From: Sperchopsis tessellata
Lineage: Eukaryota > Arthropoda > Insecta > Coleoptera > Hydrophilidae
Length of the DNA: 35,721 nucleotides
Assembly (NCBI GenBank): GCA_033557685.1
Contig: JAWQRN010000159.1
Span: 1 to 35,721, forward strand
Direction: 5' to 3'
Positions 22,701-32,830 of the stretch are shown piece by piece (positions within the stretch are counted from its first letter, which is position 1; every line of letters begins with the position of its first letter). The notes below the pieces were generated by a model, which saw only the letters and a program-made list of their open reading frames with translations, was not told the origin of the DNA and ran no database searches. The position numbers were made by a program, and so were the translations under genes.

Positions 22701-25700
22701 AAATTAAACGCTAATTAATTTACTAACGTTATCTCTGACATTGAACATGGGCACTACTTGTGGCGTTACAAGTATATACCAATAACAAAGACGTAATAAA
22801 TATTAAACAATAAAACCATCTGTTGTTCCTATGCCCTCATAAATAAAGAATTTTTGCTACAATTTTCATAGTTCTGCCAGTCTAAAAGTCACATGCACTC
22901 CAAGTCAATACAAGTATTCACTATATTTTGATAAATTGTGTGGCGAACAGTATGATAGATTTTTGTTTTATATAGTAAAGGAAAATGTTTTTCTCGATGC
23001 ATGTAAACATTTTTGTTAATATTTCTCTAGTTCACACACATTAGTACGGGCACATATTTCTTTTATTACATTTCTTGATTAGTTTTTTATAAAAATCTTT
23101 TTACATTCTTGTTTTGTAAATTATAATAGTAAGTTAGTAATTTTAAATGACGTAACTGCTGTATTAAGATCTACCTATCTGCATTCCTATTATTGTAATA
23201 AATTTATAATAGTAGTAACTAGAAAAACATGTATGTGCCCACTCAGAATACGTCCACTATGAGAAAAAATTTCGTCATTCATAATCAACCTATTTGTGTT
23301 TGAATTTGATACAGAACTATCAGAAAAACTCACTGGTGATTAGATTAATTTTTGTATAGTAAATTCTGTCTTTCCTAGGGCCTGGAAGACTTCCATCATA
23401 AAACCTCTGGCCAAAGTGAATCCACCCAAAACAAATAATGATTTAAGACCGATTAGTAACTTGCCTGCCCCGTCAAAAGTATGTGAAAAAATCTTGGCCT
23501 CACAGTTGCGGGGGAATCTTGAACATTTTAAAATTTTACCAACAAATCAGTCTGGCTTTCGGCCAGCTTATAGGTGTGCTGCTGCTCTGCTGGGGGTGAC
23601 CGACGACATATTTGGATCAACTGATGTTGGGAAGATGACATTGTTGGTTAAGCTGGACTACTCCAAGGCTTTTGATATCATATCTCATAGTTTGTTACTT
23701 GCAATTCTTCACTTCATTGGCCTTGCTAGTGGTGCAGTTGATTTATTTTTAAGTTATTTTCAAAATAGGACTCAAACTGTTAAAATAAAATATAATTATT
23801 GTCACTCTTTACCTGTGTCATCTGATGTGCCCCAAGGTTCTATTCTTGGTCTCTTACTATACCTCATATATACTTCATTTCTCAAGAATTCCCTTCAACA
23901 TTGTAATTACCACATGTATACCAATGACACACAAATTTATTATTCATTCTTTTCGATTGGAGAGTGCATTTTTGCACATTAATGATGATTTGAATGATCT
24001 GGTGAAGGTGTCTAATGATCACTCTCTAAGTTTAAATCCTTTGAAGTCATCGGTCATGCTCTTTGGGGCTCGTGATGCTCGTATAAGTATTGAGCCGAGG
24101 ATGAAGATCTATTTAAATGACATTCTCCTTAGTCTCACTAGTTCTAGTAAAAGCTTGGGAGTTTATCTTGACCGTGATTTGGGTTTCAAGGTTCATGTTA
24201 CTAGGTGTTTGAAAAGAGCTTACGGTGCCCTGAAGCTGCTCTACTCCAATAGGCACATCCTCAATAGGGATTCAAAAATTTTTCTTTGTGACTCTCTGGT
24301 TTTATCTCAGATGAGCTACTGTGATGTCGTGTGCCATTCATGCATTGATAGCGTTGATCGCATCGGGAAGATTCAGAGACTCCAGAAGTCATGTTTGCGT
24401 TTTATTTACGGACTAAGGCAAAGAGATCACATCTCTCATACACTGCTTTGGTGTGAGTGGTTGAATATGTCGGGACGTCTGTTTATTCATTCGGTGTGTC
24501 TTTTTTATGGTATTAAGAATTTTGCAGCTCCTCCTTACTTGCATCATAAGATACGATTTAGGTCCGATGTGCACAATATTAACATCAGAAGGAGAGATGC
24601 AATTTCTGTTCCATGGAATAGATTGGAAATTTTCAAAAGATCCTCTTCATATAGTATTTTAAGATCAATAATCTCATACCCATTTATTATTTCTCCTTCT
24701 CTTGTTTGACTTTCAAGCGCAAAGTGAAGGTATTATTACTCAGTGGCGAGATTTCTATATAACTTGATTAATTTCATGCGATTATTGGAAGCGGCGTGTT
24801 GCTGGAGAGATTTATTGCAATGTATTTGTGCTGGCGAGACTTATCAGGATATATTTCTGTTGTAAAGGGGATCTGGGAAGAATAGACAGTTTGACATTTC
24901 TGCTATTGACCATTATGTGGATTTATATTTGAGTTTTCTTTTATTGTAACTTATATGTTAACTGATATATTACTGAATGTAATTTTTTTTTGGTCAATAC
25001 ACGGTTTATTTATTTATTTTATTATACATTTTTAAGATAATATATGAGAAAGATCTCTTATAGATGTATTATTTTAATATTTGATTAAATCAAATATCGA
25101 GCAAACCATCCAAGTCATTATATAAAATTAAGGAACAAGCCGAAATTGTAGTAGTCACCAGTGTTTCTGTCATTAAGACATCATCAGCACTCCTCTAGTT
25201 AGTAATTAGCAGTACCCCTCGTATGAATACATATTTGATTCCTTGTATATATGCTTTAAGATCGTGAGTGAGCATATTTTGAAAGGTATCTCAATGTTTC
25301 AATTGAATAATTATTACGTTAATTTGATATTAATCTACACGAAGTTGCCATATTCGCATGAGAATAAGAATTTTTTCTACAAGGAATCAAATATGTATTC
25401 GTATGTGGGGTTCAGCTAATTAATAACTAGAGCAGTGCTGATGATGTCTTAATGACAGAAACACTGGTGTTCACTGCAATTTCGACTTGTTCCTTAATTT
25501 TTCGATGCGTGTTTGATTTCTGTATTTAATATATTGACTTGGACAGTTTGCTCGATATTTGATTTAATCAAATATTAAAATAATACATTCATGTATGGCC
25601 AAGGAAGCAATAAATTCATAATCTCTTACAGATCTTGAAGTGAATGAATTCAGTGCAGTGAATTCATTTATTGAAGTAACATCACTCGCCTTGAAAATGT

Positions 25701-28700
25701 CACTTGCTAACTATTCTTTATCTCTTCTATGCTATTTCTATTAATTATCAGTGTTCAATATTTTCCTAAGGTTATTTATTGCATTTTGGAAAACGTTAAT
25801 ACAGTAATTTTTCTTTTTTATTATATTGATAAACAACATTTTTGGTTTCTCTATACTCTATACTTGAAATTTTTGGATGATTTTTGTGCCTTCTATATGA
25901 TTTTGTTTATGTACTTACCAAGTCTATAAATATGAAAGCGGAATTTTTTTATAGAAAATACACATTTATTGTATGAAAATGGTAAAAAATATTTTATTCA
26001 AAGTATCGCCCATCACTAGCTACACATTTTTCCCATCTCTCTGGCAATTTGTGGATGCCATGCCAAAAAAACTGTTGCTCTCTTAAGGCAAACCAATCAT
26101 AGAACCATTTTCGCACATTTTCGTAAGAAGTGAAGCGCTGCTCAGCAAGTGCGTGTCCCATTGATGCAAGTAAGTAGCAATCAGATGGAGCCAAGTCTGG
26201 TGAGTAAGCCGCATATGAAAGTATTTACCAACTTAACACCTCAATCGTTTTCTTGACCGGATTTGCTGTGTGCGATGGTGCATTATCATAAAGCAAAATT
26301 ACTTTGTGTTGCCCCTTTTGATATTCTGGTCGTTTTTCACACAATGCTTGGTTCAAATCCATCATTTGTTGTCGGTAGCATTCGGTATTAACAGTTTCTG
26401 AAGGTTTTAGCAGCTCATAATAGATAACACCCTTCTGATCCCACCAAACACAGAGCATTGTCTTCTGTCCATAGTGATTTGACCTTGCAGTCAATGTTGC
26501 TGGTTTGTTTGGAGTTAGCCATGATCTTTTATGCTTAGGATTCTTGAAATATATCCATTCTTCATTGCCATTCACAATTCGATGGAGAAATGATTTTCTT
26601 TTGTAACTGGCGAGCAGCATTTCGCAAGTGGTTTTTCGGTTTTCCTGCTGTCTTTCATTCAGTTCATGTAGAACCCATTTTCCCACCTTCTGGATCTTTT
26701 CCATGGCTTTAAAACGTATGGAGATGACTTGTTGTTGTTGCATTTGGGCTTCATCCTCATCCAACAATGCTTGCAATTCGGAGTCTTTAAACTTTCCCGG
26801 TGGTATTCCATGTTCTTCGTTCCTCACGTTAAAATCGCCACTTTTGAATTTTTTAAACTACTCAAAGCACTGTGATTCACCAAGAGCATGCTCACCGTAA
26901 GTTTCGACAAGCATTCGACGCGATTCTGCAGCAGTTTTCTTCAAATGGTAACAGAAAATCAATGCTGTCCGCAAATCGTAGTTTTCAAGCACAAAATTCG
27001 ACATGTTCAACGTTTTGAAAAAATATGTTGTTAAAAGTCTGACAAATGTAAACACAAGAAAAAGGGCGCCAATGACGCGGTTTTACAGTTACTACATTGA
27101 CAACTAGAGCCATGTATAAGCATATTCCGGTTTCATTTTTACAGACCTGGCACATAGTTTCATCTTTATTCTTTTTTAAAGCAACACTTTGGAATATTTT
27201 AGTAATTTTTTTTTCTTTTTGATATCTTTGTTTGTTCAAAAAAATGGTCCTTCTATTTCTACTATTACCTCATATACTAGATTACCTAATATTTAAGTTT
27301 AACATAATTTAAGTTATTTATATTCTATAGCTTCGGGTATATTATAGGTAGATTTTGAAACAGATGAACACACAAACTTAGAACATATTGTATCAGTTGG
27401 TCGAGATGGTAGAATTTGCAGAACTGGTCCAGTAGGCCCTAATCCTATGATTACGACTCAGATAATGAGAATTTGTAAAAGTGAAGGAAAAATGAAAGGC
27501 TTAAAAACAACAAAGAAGTTTGTTGATCCTGGAATAAGGGTTACAAGATTTCAATCTGCCATAATTAAATGTCAACACCCTGTCGAAATAAATGTTTATT
27601 ATGTTGGAACTGGAGAAGGATCTATCCATAAATGTTCCAAATACCGTTTCCATCAAGAACTTGAAGCTTTTTCTGCCCATGATGGACCAATTTATCAAAT
27701 GAAATTTTCACCATTTTGTAATAAGTTACTTATGACCTGTGGAGATGATTGGAATATAAGAATATGGGCTGAAGGTGAGGGTTTTATATAATTTGCCAGC
27801 AAACAAAAATTAGTAACATTTTCTAATAAGAAAAAAAACAATAGGTGCCACAATAAGGTAGATATCATAGGATACTGTTCTTCTTGAGCAGTAATTCTTC
27901 ATCTTTTTTGTCATAGATCTTTTGAAAATTCAAATGAAAGACTCCCTTCAGTATTTGTTTAATAGCTGCAGATAATTTGTAAGAAAGCATTTGACTTTTT
28001 TTATTTTTATTGAAATTGCCAGTTCCACAACGAGTACGCCGCGCCAAGATCCTGTCGGCCAATAAGAAACAGCGCATTGAACATTGCGAATTAATCTGCA
28101 CATTGCGTCAAGAAGGTTTCCTATTGGTGCCTGACCACGCTATATATATAAGCCAGTAAATTACGAATATTTCCTTATTTCTAGACTAGCACTTGTGAGA
28201 GTTACATGTTAATCTATTATTAGCACTTTTTAGAGCTGGTCGGCACCTACAACTAGCACTTTTCAGAGCTACATGGCACCTACAACTAGCACTTTTCAGA
28301 GCTACATGGCAATGTTTAATTAGCACTTATAAGAGCTACATGTCTTGATAATTTCCCCTGCAACGGTGGACGAAACATTGGCAAAAACAAAAACCAACAC
28401 ACGGTTATCTCCCGGAAAACCTGAAGATATGCTTTATTTTAATTGCTAATGTTACTATATCGGCGGTGTTAAAACAAATTCAAGGATGTATATATCTGAT
28501 TTTGATAGTATAAATATTGACTTAACACAGTATTGTTTACTTTTTAAAGTGTTACTATAATTTATTTATTAATTGCTGTAGCCTTACAAGTTAATTTTTA
28601 GACGAATGGGAGAAAGTGGAGTCATCCGACTACCAAGGTGACATATCGAAATTTGATAAGCTGATAGATGCTGTTAACATTTTAGGGGTTTTCTTCTTGG

Positions 28701-31700
28701 TTGTACCATGTTATTGCTTGGTCTAACTGATGATTTAATTATAGCTTGTGACCAAAAAATGTTCTTCATTACATAGTTATTTAAGAGATATGGTTCGGTT
28801 TATGTGCATACTTTCAGTTACCAGATGAACTCAAAGATACAACTTAGATCACTACAATAAAATTTTCAAAAACACATTAAAATCAAGGTCTAAAATAATA
28901 GGCCCTAACATATATTTAGAAAATAGGTTGCCGTAAAAGCTATTCTGTAGGAGTATTGAATAATTGAATATACATTCAAGGGATACTGAAAAAACAATTC
29001 AACATAACCTAAGAAGGTTAGGAATTATTTCAGGATCTTGTAACAATTTGGTATAATGTAACACAATCGATAATAAAATGTATAAATCTGTACGAATATA
29101 TACAGATTGATATCCAATTTCATCATTAGTTCGATGAGGCCTGGGGCCGGAATCACTAGCAGATAGTTTTTCTATGGTATTTATCTTTCCAAGCCAATTG
29201 TTTTGCCTTTTAGTAATAAAATATGTTTGATATACAATTTATCTCTTTAATTTACAATTGTTAAAATTATTAATTGTGCATTATGGACAAGAAATCTATA
29301 ATTTCTACTTAATTTTGGACACACTAAATAAAAAAAGAAAAACATTAAAAAATGTGAGGAAATATAATTATTTTTATATTAAATTGAATTTATTATTAAT
29401 TATAATGGAAAATGTCAATTTTATTATTGCAACTAACAAAAACTTCAAAACTTGTTACTATGATGAGTATATACTTCTATGGCCGCCGCCACTATACTTC
29501 CCCTCCAATAACTGAATTTAGAAAATGACGTGCAAATTTCACGGCGCATCCTGATCTGGTTAGTTTCAAATTTGATGGTTCATCTGTCTATGAACTGGGA
29601 AATGCTCTTAATAAAGTATTGTATGAAAAATGCTTTGAATAGGTAGTAGGAAGTTGAAGTTGGGAAATACGCATCAGAATCATTTTAATATAAAGTCGAT
29701 CTATTGATATGTATGTCTGTTGCCTTCTACTAATGAAGTTTTACATTTCAGTTCGTAGCTAACTGGAATAGTAATTGGTTGAAATTTTAGAGAGCACGAC
29801 GTCAAAGTTTTTACATAAAATAATACTTGATCTGTATTAGAAAATAAAGGATCAAGCATAACTCCCATGATTTGCTGCAGCGATACCTCAACTCAAAAAT
29901 CGGAAGCACACACCATTTAAATAAGTAATATTAAATAGTAAACTCCGTTAATAATAGGGAAAACTAATACTGTTTGTGATTGAAATTTAAATTAACATGT
30001 ATTCTTTGTTACAGTGCAGAAAACAATTTGAGTTATAATTCAGAAAAAAAGTATAAAACAAAAAACTAAATTTCTTGAGGTTTTCCGGGAGTTAACCGAA
30101 TTCTGGCTTTTCTCTCTGTCGATGTTTCATCCACTGTTGCACAGGACATTATCAAAACATGTAGCTCTTAAAAATGCTGGGTGTAGACTGCTATATAGCC
30201 TTAAAAAGTGCTAAGTATAGACACATGTGACTCTCTGAAGTACTAGTAAGACTATGTGTTAGATATATGCCTTAAACCTACTGTTAGGTGGTTTAAGTTT
30301 TGGTCGTTAGTTCACGGTTTAAAATGCTCAACTTTTGTTTATGTATAGAATTTTTTTGGTCAACAGTTAACCTACCGTGGCCAAAAAACAAAAATACCAC
30401 TACTAGTCTCAATTTTCAATTGTAATGTTTTCTTTCTTATAAATTTAATTATTTATGATATCCTATAAAAGAAATTTAACGGGGACAGATCTGGTGACTT
30501 TGGCTTCGTCTAAAAAGTGCTGTATGTTTTTATCTAAATGTTCCATAAATCACGTGGAAGTTAAGTTTCCTTTGAATATTTGGGAACTAATATTACTTCC
30601 TTTTAAATAGTAGCATACATTAAAATCAGATCTTCCTTGCCTATGTCTAGTATTTGCGAGTGCCGATCGTTTTGCCTAAATAATATTCCATTACTTGATA
30701 TATGCCTTTCATCCATCCCAATAATTGTTTGTGGAAACTTGGAGTTTTAATTGTATTTTTTGATAAACCATTGACAGAAATTTAAACATATTCGAGAACT
30801 ACCAGGATATATTTGGTACAGAACAGCATCTGCGTAACACAAAACGTAAACTGTGTCCCTCTCCAAATTTTCATATGCGTATATTTTAATTAAATTTTAA
30901 AAAAGTAACTATTCACAGATATTTTACTATCGTTTGTGATATAAAACAACGTTTTTGAAGATCTTAAAGAAGATTCAAATAATAAATTCTATCTTTTAAA
31001 TTAGAAACAAATTCTCTTTGTATTAAAGATAAATTTCAATATGATTAATTTATAAATTTCTGTAAAAAACACAAATAATTGTATAAATTTTATATTTTAT
31101 GTCAAGGTCAGCAAAGAGTAAATACATTTATTTTAATATTGAATGAGATTAAATTTTAATTAAAAGGAAAAATATCAATTATTTTTTTACAGCTAACAAA
31201 AACATCAAAACTTCTCTGTTCATCACTACATATGCATTCCTGCGCTAACTTTTATAGAAGTTTAAGAGATAATTCTATTGCACTGCCAAAATTGAATGTA
31301 CAACTATCTAAATAATTTTTTAATGTTAATATTTTCTCATATTGTTTTCGATGTCAAAAAAAATAAATCTTCTTAAAGATCATCATGATGTATCTTTAAA
31401 AAGAATTATTTTTTTTTGAAAAATTAGATATCTTCAAGCAAGTAGAGTCAAGATCTTATATATGTGCAAAACCACTTAAAGTGGGATGAGTTTCAAAAAT
31501 AGATTTAATAAATATTAAAAAATTCTTCTGAAAAATAATTATTTTATTTTAGATATTGAAAATCCAATCGTTGAGTTAAGAGATGACTTACAATCGATAC
31601 AAGGAGCAGATTGGTCTCCAACACATTCCACGATCATCGCAAGCATCTGCGGAGAAGATATCATTATTTGGGACTTGCAAAGGAAAGTATTTTCGTATCA

Positions 31701-31962
31701 GTCTCTTACAAAATCCCCTACCAATTCAAGAAATACAGTGATAGAATTCACAGATGATGGAAGATGCCTTATAGTTGGTGACATAAATGGAAATGTACAT
31801 GTATTTTCATTGGAAGATATGCCATTTCAACCTTTTTTTCAAGCAGATTTACTTACAAGATCTTTAAAAAGGGCACTTATAACAAGGCCTGATGATATAA
31901 AACGTATGATGAAGAAGGGGCCATTGTATTATGAGAATACAAATAAAACTGAATCAAAATAA
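19694..31962 (+). CDS. DNAI4: Axonemal dynein intermediate chain, DNAI4/WDR78 type (5 exons)
   Basis: Join 19694-19796, 20152-20649, 21696-22012, 27348-27774, 31553-31962: 1755 nt, 584 aa. A WD-repeat intermediate chain of an inner-arm axonemal dynein, acting in cilia or sperm flagella. The N-terminus LTLVLTETDTFYIFDIPS matches the 'TETET' block of WDR78. Then come an acidic/helical region, the block FNYRLQLLWTFAND, and a WD domain: CVSCFKWNPVNRDVLAVGYG, MLWNIKNPIQPERFYTF, VTSLNFSNRNPHLLAIGFDDG, IVSVGRDGRI, YYVGTGEGSIHKCS, HDGPIYQMKFSPFCNKLLMT, DDWNIRIW, ADWSPTHSTIIASICG, IIIWDLQRK, CLIVGDINGNVHVFSLEDMP. The C-terminal block is also characteristic of WDR78. Phases are 1, 1, 0, 1 and all borders are GT/AG. 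It is shorter than the human protein because the long N-terminal extension is absent. Other DNAI paralogues are less likely. Confidence 0.87.
20152..20649 (+). CDS. DNAI4: DNAI4 exon 2
   Basis: Acceptor ttattttag. Contains the polar region GRNRKMINQSIQTLPN, HAFASIWDMHDTYN, the acidic helix EEDERKEMRELMNNLRFLD, and ends FANDKTH before CATG|gtatat. Confidence 0.88.
20856..21045. mobile_element. hAT-type MITE, 190 bp, with intact 8-bp target duplication
   Basis: Begins CAGTTTCCCAAAC and ends TGGGAAACAATG (reverse complement CATTGTTTCCCA), the termini of a hAT non-autonomous element. It is flanked on both sides by exactly ATCTATAT (20848-20855 and 21046-21053), the 8-bp duplication that hAT transposases make. 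The interior is more GC-rich than its surroundings. Lies in DNAI4 intron 2. No coding capacity. Confidence 0.85.
21160..21660 (+). mobile_element. Non-LTR reverse-transcriptase 3' fragment in DNAI4 intron 2
   Basis: Reads FLYTDDTQLKYIL (the YADD active-site region), then after a deletion and frameshifts FRFIYINCYHEHISHAF (compare LRFIYG...DHISHTL in the element at 23365), RTDMHK, and FNQSFSYHVPLCYNDIPNNL. The order and the C-terminal 'F..SFSY....YN.IP' motif are those of the same jockey/CR1-like group. Heavily decayed. Confidence 0.6.
21696..22012 (+). CDS. DNAI4: DNAI4 exon 3 (first WD blades)
   Basis: Acceptor tttccttag restores the Gly codon in GRCVSCFKWN. Encodes the first WD blades and ends IWQ|gtaagt in phase 0. 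Confidence 0.9.
22013..23364. other. DNAI4 intron 3, left part; nothing recognised
   Basis: AT-rich, no coding signal. A short inverted match (gggcacatat near 23048 and atgtgccc near 23234) is the only structure noted. Confidence 0.45.
23365..25022 (+). mobile_element. 5'-truncated non-LTR retrotransposon (jockey/CR1-like) with TTTA tail
   Basis: The coding part starts inside the protein (AWKTSIIKPLAKVN) and runs NDLRPISNL, NQSGFRPAYRCAAAL, LVKLDYSKAFDIISHSLL, SSDVPQGSILG, then the active-site box as YTND in place of YADD. One frameshift at about 23955-23970 leads into a second long frame with INDDLNDL, LRFIYGLRQRDHISHTL, RRRDAISVPWNRLEIFKRSSSYSI to the stop at 24709. The 3' region ends in tttatttatttatttta (about 25006-25022), a short tandem tail as seen in CR1/L2/jockey-type insertions. 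Truncated at the 5' end, as most such copies are. Same orientation as DNAI4, in its intron 3. Confidence 0.82.
25065..25588. mobile_element. Foldback (long inverted-repeat) element, about 524 bp
   Basis: The left arm 25065-25247 and right arm 25378-25588 are near-identical inverted copies around a loop of about 130 bp. Arms begin atgtattattttaatatttg and include the 17-bp palindrome atttgattaaatcaaat and tgtttctgtcattaagacat. The right arm carries about 28 extra bases near 25500. No ORF. A diverged half copy lies at 7033-7174, so it is a transposon family. Confidence 0.8.
25918..27150 (-). mobile_element. mariner element, nearly full length (about 1.23 kb)
   Basis: 27-bp terminal inverted repeats, ccaagtctataaatatgaaa onward at 25918-25944 and the inverse of ccaggtctgtaaaaatgaaa onward at 27124-27150, agree at 23 of 27 positions. 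TA precedes the left end; the right flank is CA, one mismatch from the expected TA duplication. Inside is the transposase read on the minus strand. Inserted in DNAI4 intron 3, antisense to the gene. Confidence 0.85.
25994..27004 (-). pseudogene. mariner transposase (DD34D), 2 internal stops
   Basis: A cut-and-paste transposase read in one uninterrupted register: 336 codons, close to the usual 345. Start MSNFVLENYDLRTALIFCYHL (paired-like HTH), GESQCFE then TAG where family members have Trp, EEWIYFKNPKHKRSWL around the first catalytic site, YDNAPSHTA at the second Asp, and SPDLAPSDCYLL at the third, exactly 34 residues later. C-terminus LPERWEKCVASDGRYFE. Lesions visible: TAG at about codon 49, TAA shortly after VLSW, and the first catalytic Asp replaced by Asn (GNEEW against the usual GDE.W). 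No frameshift, so a rather young copy. The subfamily (cecropia- or vertumnana-like) is a guess. Confidence 0.87.
27348..27774 (+). CDS. DNAI4: DNAI4 exon 4 (middle WD blades)
   Basis: Acceptor attatag, phase 0, VDFETDEHTNLEHIVSVGRD. An upstream AG at 27330 would put a stop in frame. Ends RIWAEG through GAAG|gtgagg. Confidence 0.88.
28140..28152 (+). promoter_or_regulatory. TATA box with two upstream CCAAT boxes
   Basis: ctatatatataagcc is a strong TATA match. CCAAT at 28059-28063 and its inverse at 28123-28127 lie upstream. Together they look like a promoter inside the mobile element. Confidence 0.4.
28187..28342 (+). repeat. Five tandem 33-34 bp repeats, each with an imperfect palindrome
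   Basis: Units start at 28187, 28221, 28254, 28287 and 28321. Each begins with the pattern TAGC-A-CT-NNNN-AG-A-GCTA (best in the last unit, tagcacttataagagcta), followed in most by catg. Variation is concentrated in the loop (tgtg, tttt, tttc, tttc, tata). Related but more diverged units occur in the inverted copy at 30072-30247. Confidence 0.8.
28727..30071. other. DNAI4 intron 4, nothing recognised between the two Penelope-like copies
   Basis: AT-rich sequence with no supported gene. A fragment of coding-like sequence just before it (28601-28726) is treated as a finding. Confidence 0.4.
30072..30247 (-). mobile_element. Probable Penelope-like element terminal region (copy 2, inverted)
   Basis: Read leftwards it has three diverged tagcactttt..agagctacatg units, then ttttgataatgtcctgtgca, gtggatgaaacatcg and ggttaactcccggaaaacct, collinear with 28227-28428. 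The promoter part is absent. Confidence 0.5.
30480..30850 (-). mobile_element. Fragment of an IS630/Tc1-mariner-like DDE transposase
   Basis: Read leftwards: RICLNFCQWF (compare R..FC.W in this group), then FPQTIIGMDERHISSNGI..RQNDRH around the first catalytic Asp (MDE), a gap with stops, and FKGNLTST.FMEHLDKNIQHFLDEAK. This order fits the central part of insect transposases related to the DUF4817-type family. Too short and broken for a firm family name. Confidence 0.5.
30851..31552. other. DNAI4 intron 4, right part; nothing recognised
   Basis: AT-rich, no coding signal or clear repeat up to the exon 5 acceptor. Confidence 0.45.
31553..31962 (+). CDS. DNAI4: DNAI4 exon 5 (last WD blades and C-terminus)
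   Basis: Acceptor attttatttttag gives DIENPIVELRDDLQ. Ends in a basic tail (KRMMKKGPLYYENTNKTESK) and TAA at 31960-31962. Confidence 0.9.
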
Positions 31963-32830
31963 TAATTTCATTAATTGCCCTGTGGCAGAGATATATTTAT
32001 TCCTTGTTACCTTCACAACAGGCTAGAGGTTACTTTAAATTTTATATTAAAAAAAGATGACAGTAATTTACAAGGAAGTAAGTTACACCAGTCTTGGAGT
32101 TTGTTCAAATTAGGCTGGGAGAGTGTGAGGTATCTTTAATACAAAAAAGTTTTTAAATTATCAGCAAATAATTTTAGTTGAAGGGAATCATTTAACTGTT
32201 ACTAATGAAAATAATGTAATAGTGTTCCTAACATAGATCATTATGGGACACCAGCCTATTAAAGAAAAGTTTCCGAGAAATAATCAAATGGTGCACAACT
32301 GAGGGGCTGATCAACATTTTCTACACCTACATCGACTAACTGAGGTACATCCAAGTATATCTACTGTATATGTATGTGTTATATTCAGGTGAATTCAAAA
32401 TACATCCATGCATATCCATCAAAGGTACACCTACATCCCCTCAGTGGAACGCCTTTCTTAGATAAGTGAGCTTCTATCATTGAGATAAGATATTATGTTT
32501 TAACTGATTTGATTTATATACGATTTCTTATAAAGTTATTGTTTTAGCTGGTTGTCCATTTCATTTCTAAGTCTAATCAAACCTTTTCTGAAGGACTGTA
32601 ATATGTATTATAGTAAATAGTATAACATAGGTCTAATATTAAATAAATACAAATTTTTATTATACTATATTTTATGAAAAAAATTTTTTCTTTTTTTATT
32701 TTTCTTTATCACATTTATTATTATTATATATCCGCAATTGTTTTTACAAGGGTAATGTGTGCAACTCCTTGCCTTTGAATATTACAAAATGTCATTTATT
32801 TTTTAAAGCTTGCCTGCTCTGGGCTTTATT
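31963..32830. other. DNAI4 3' flank; no gene recognised
   Basis: Presumed DNAI4 3' UTR. AATAAA at 32642-32647 is a possible poly(A) signal, though distant. A pair of tacacctacatc segments around 32319 and 32426 are a minor local repeat. Confidence 0.4.

Larger units (their letters stand above)
28017..28432 (+). mobile_element. Probable Penelope-like element terminal region (copy 1)
   Basis: Contains CCAAT (28059-28063), inverted CCAAT (28123-28127) and a TATA box (28140-28152), then five tandem repeats, then cggtggacgaaacattgg and ttatctcccggaaaacctga. The last two blocks recur in an inverted copy at 30072-30247 (gtggatgaaacatcg, ttaactcccggaaaacctca). I associate the 'GAAAC ... CCCGGAAAACCT' arrangement with the terminal repeats of Penelope-like elements. 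That is from memory, and no reverse transcriptase or GIY-YIG domain is present here. Confidence 0.45.

Noticed and set aside
27865..28101. 78-codon minus-strand frame in DNAI4 intron 4
   Set aside because: It covers the promoter-like block of the Penelope-like copy in antisense and has no recognisable domain.
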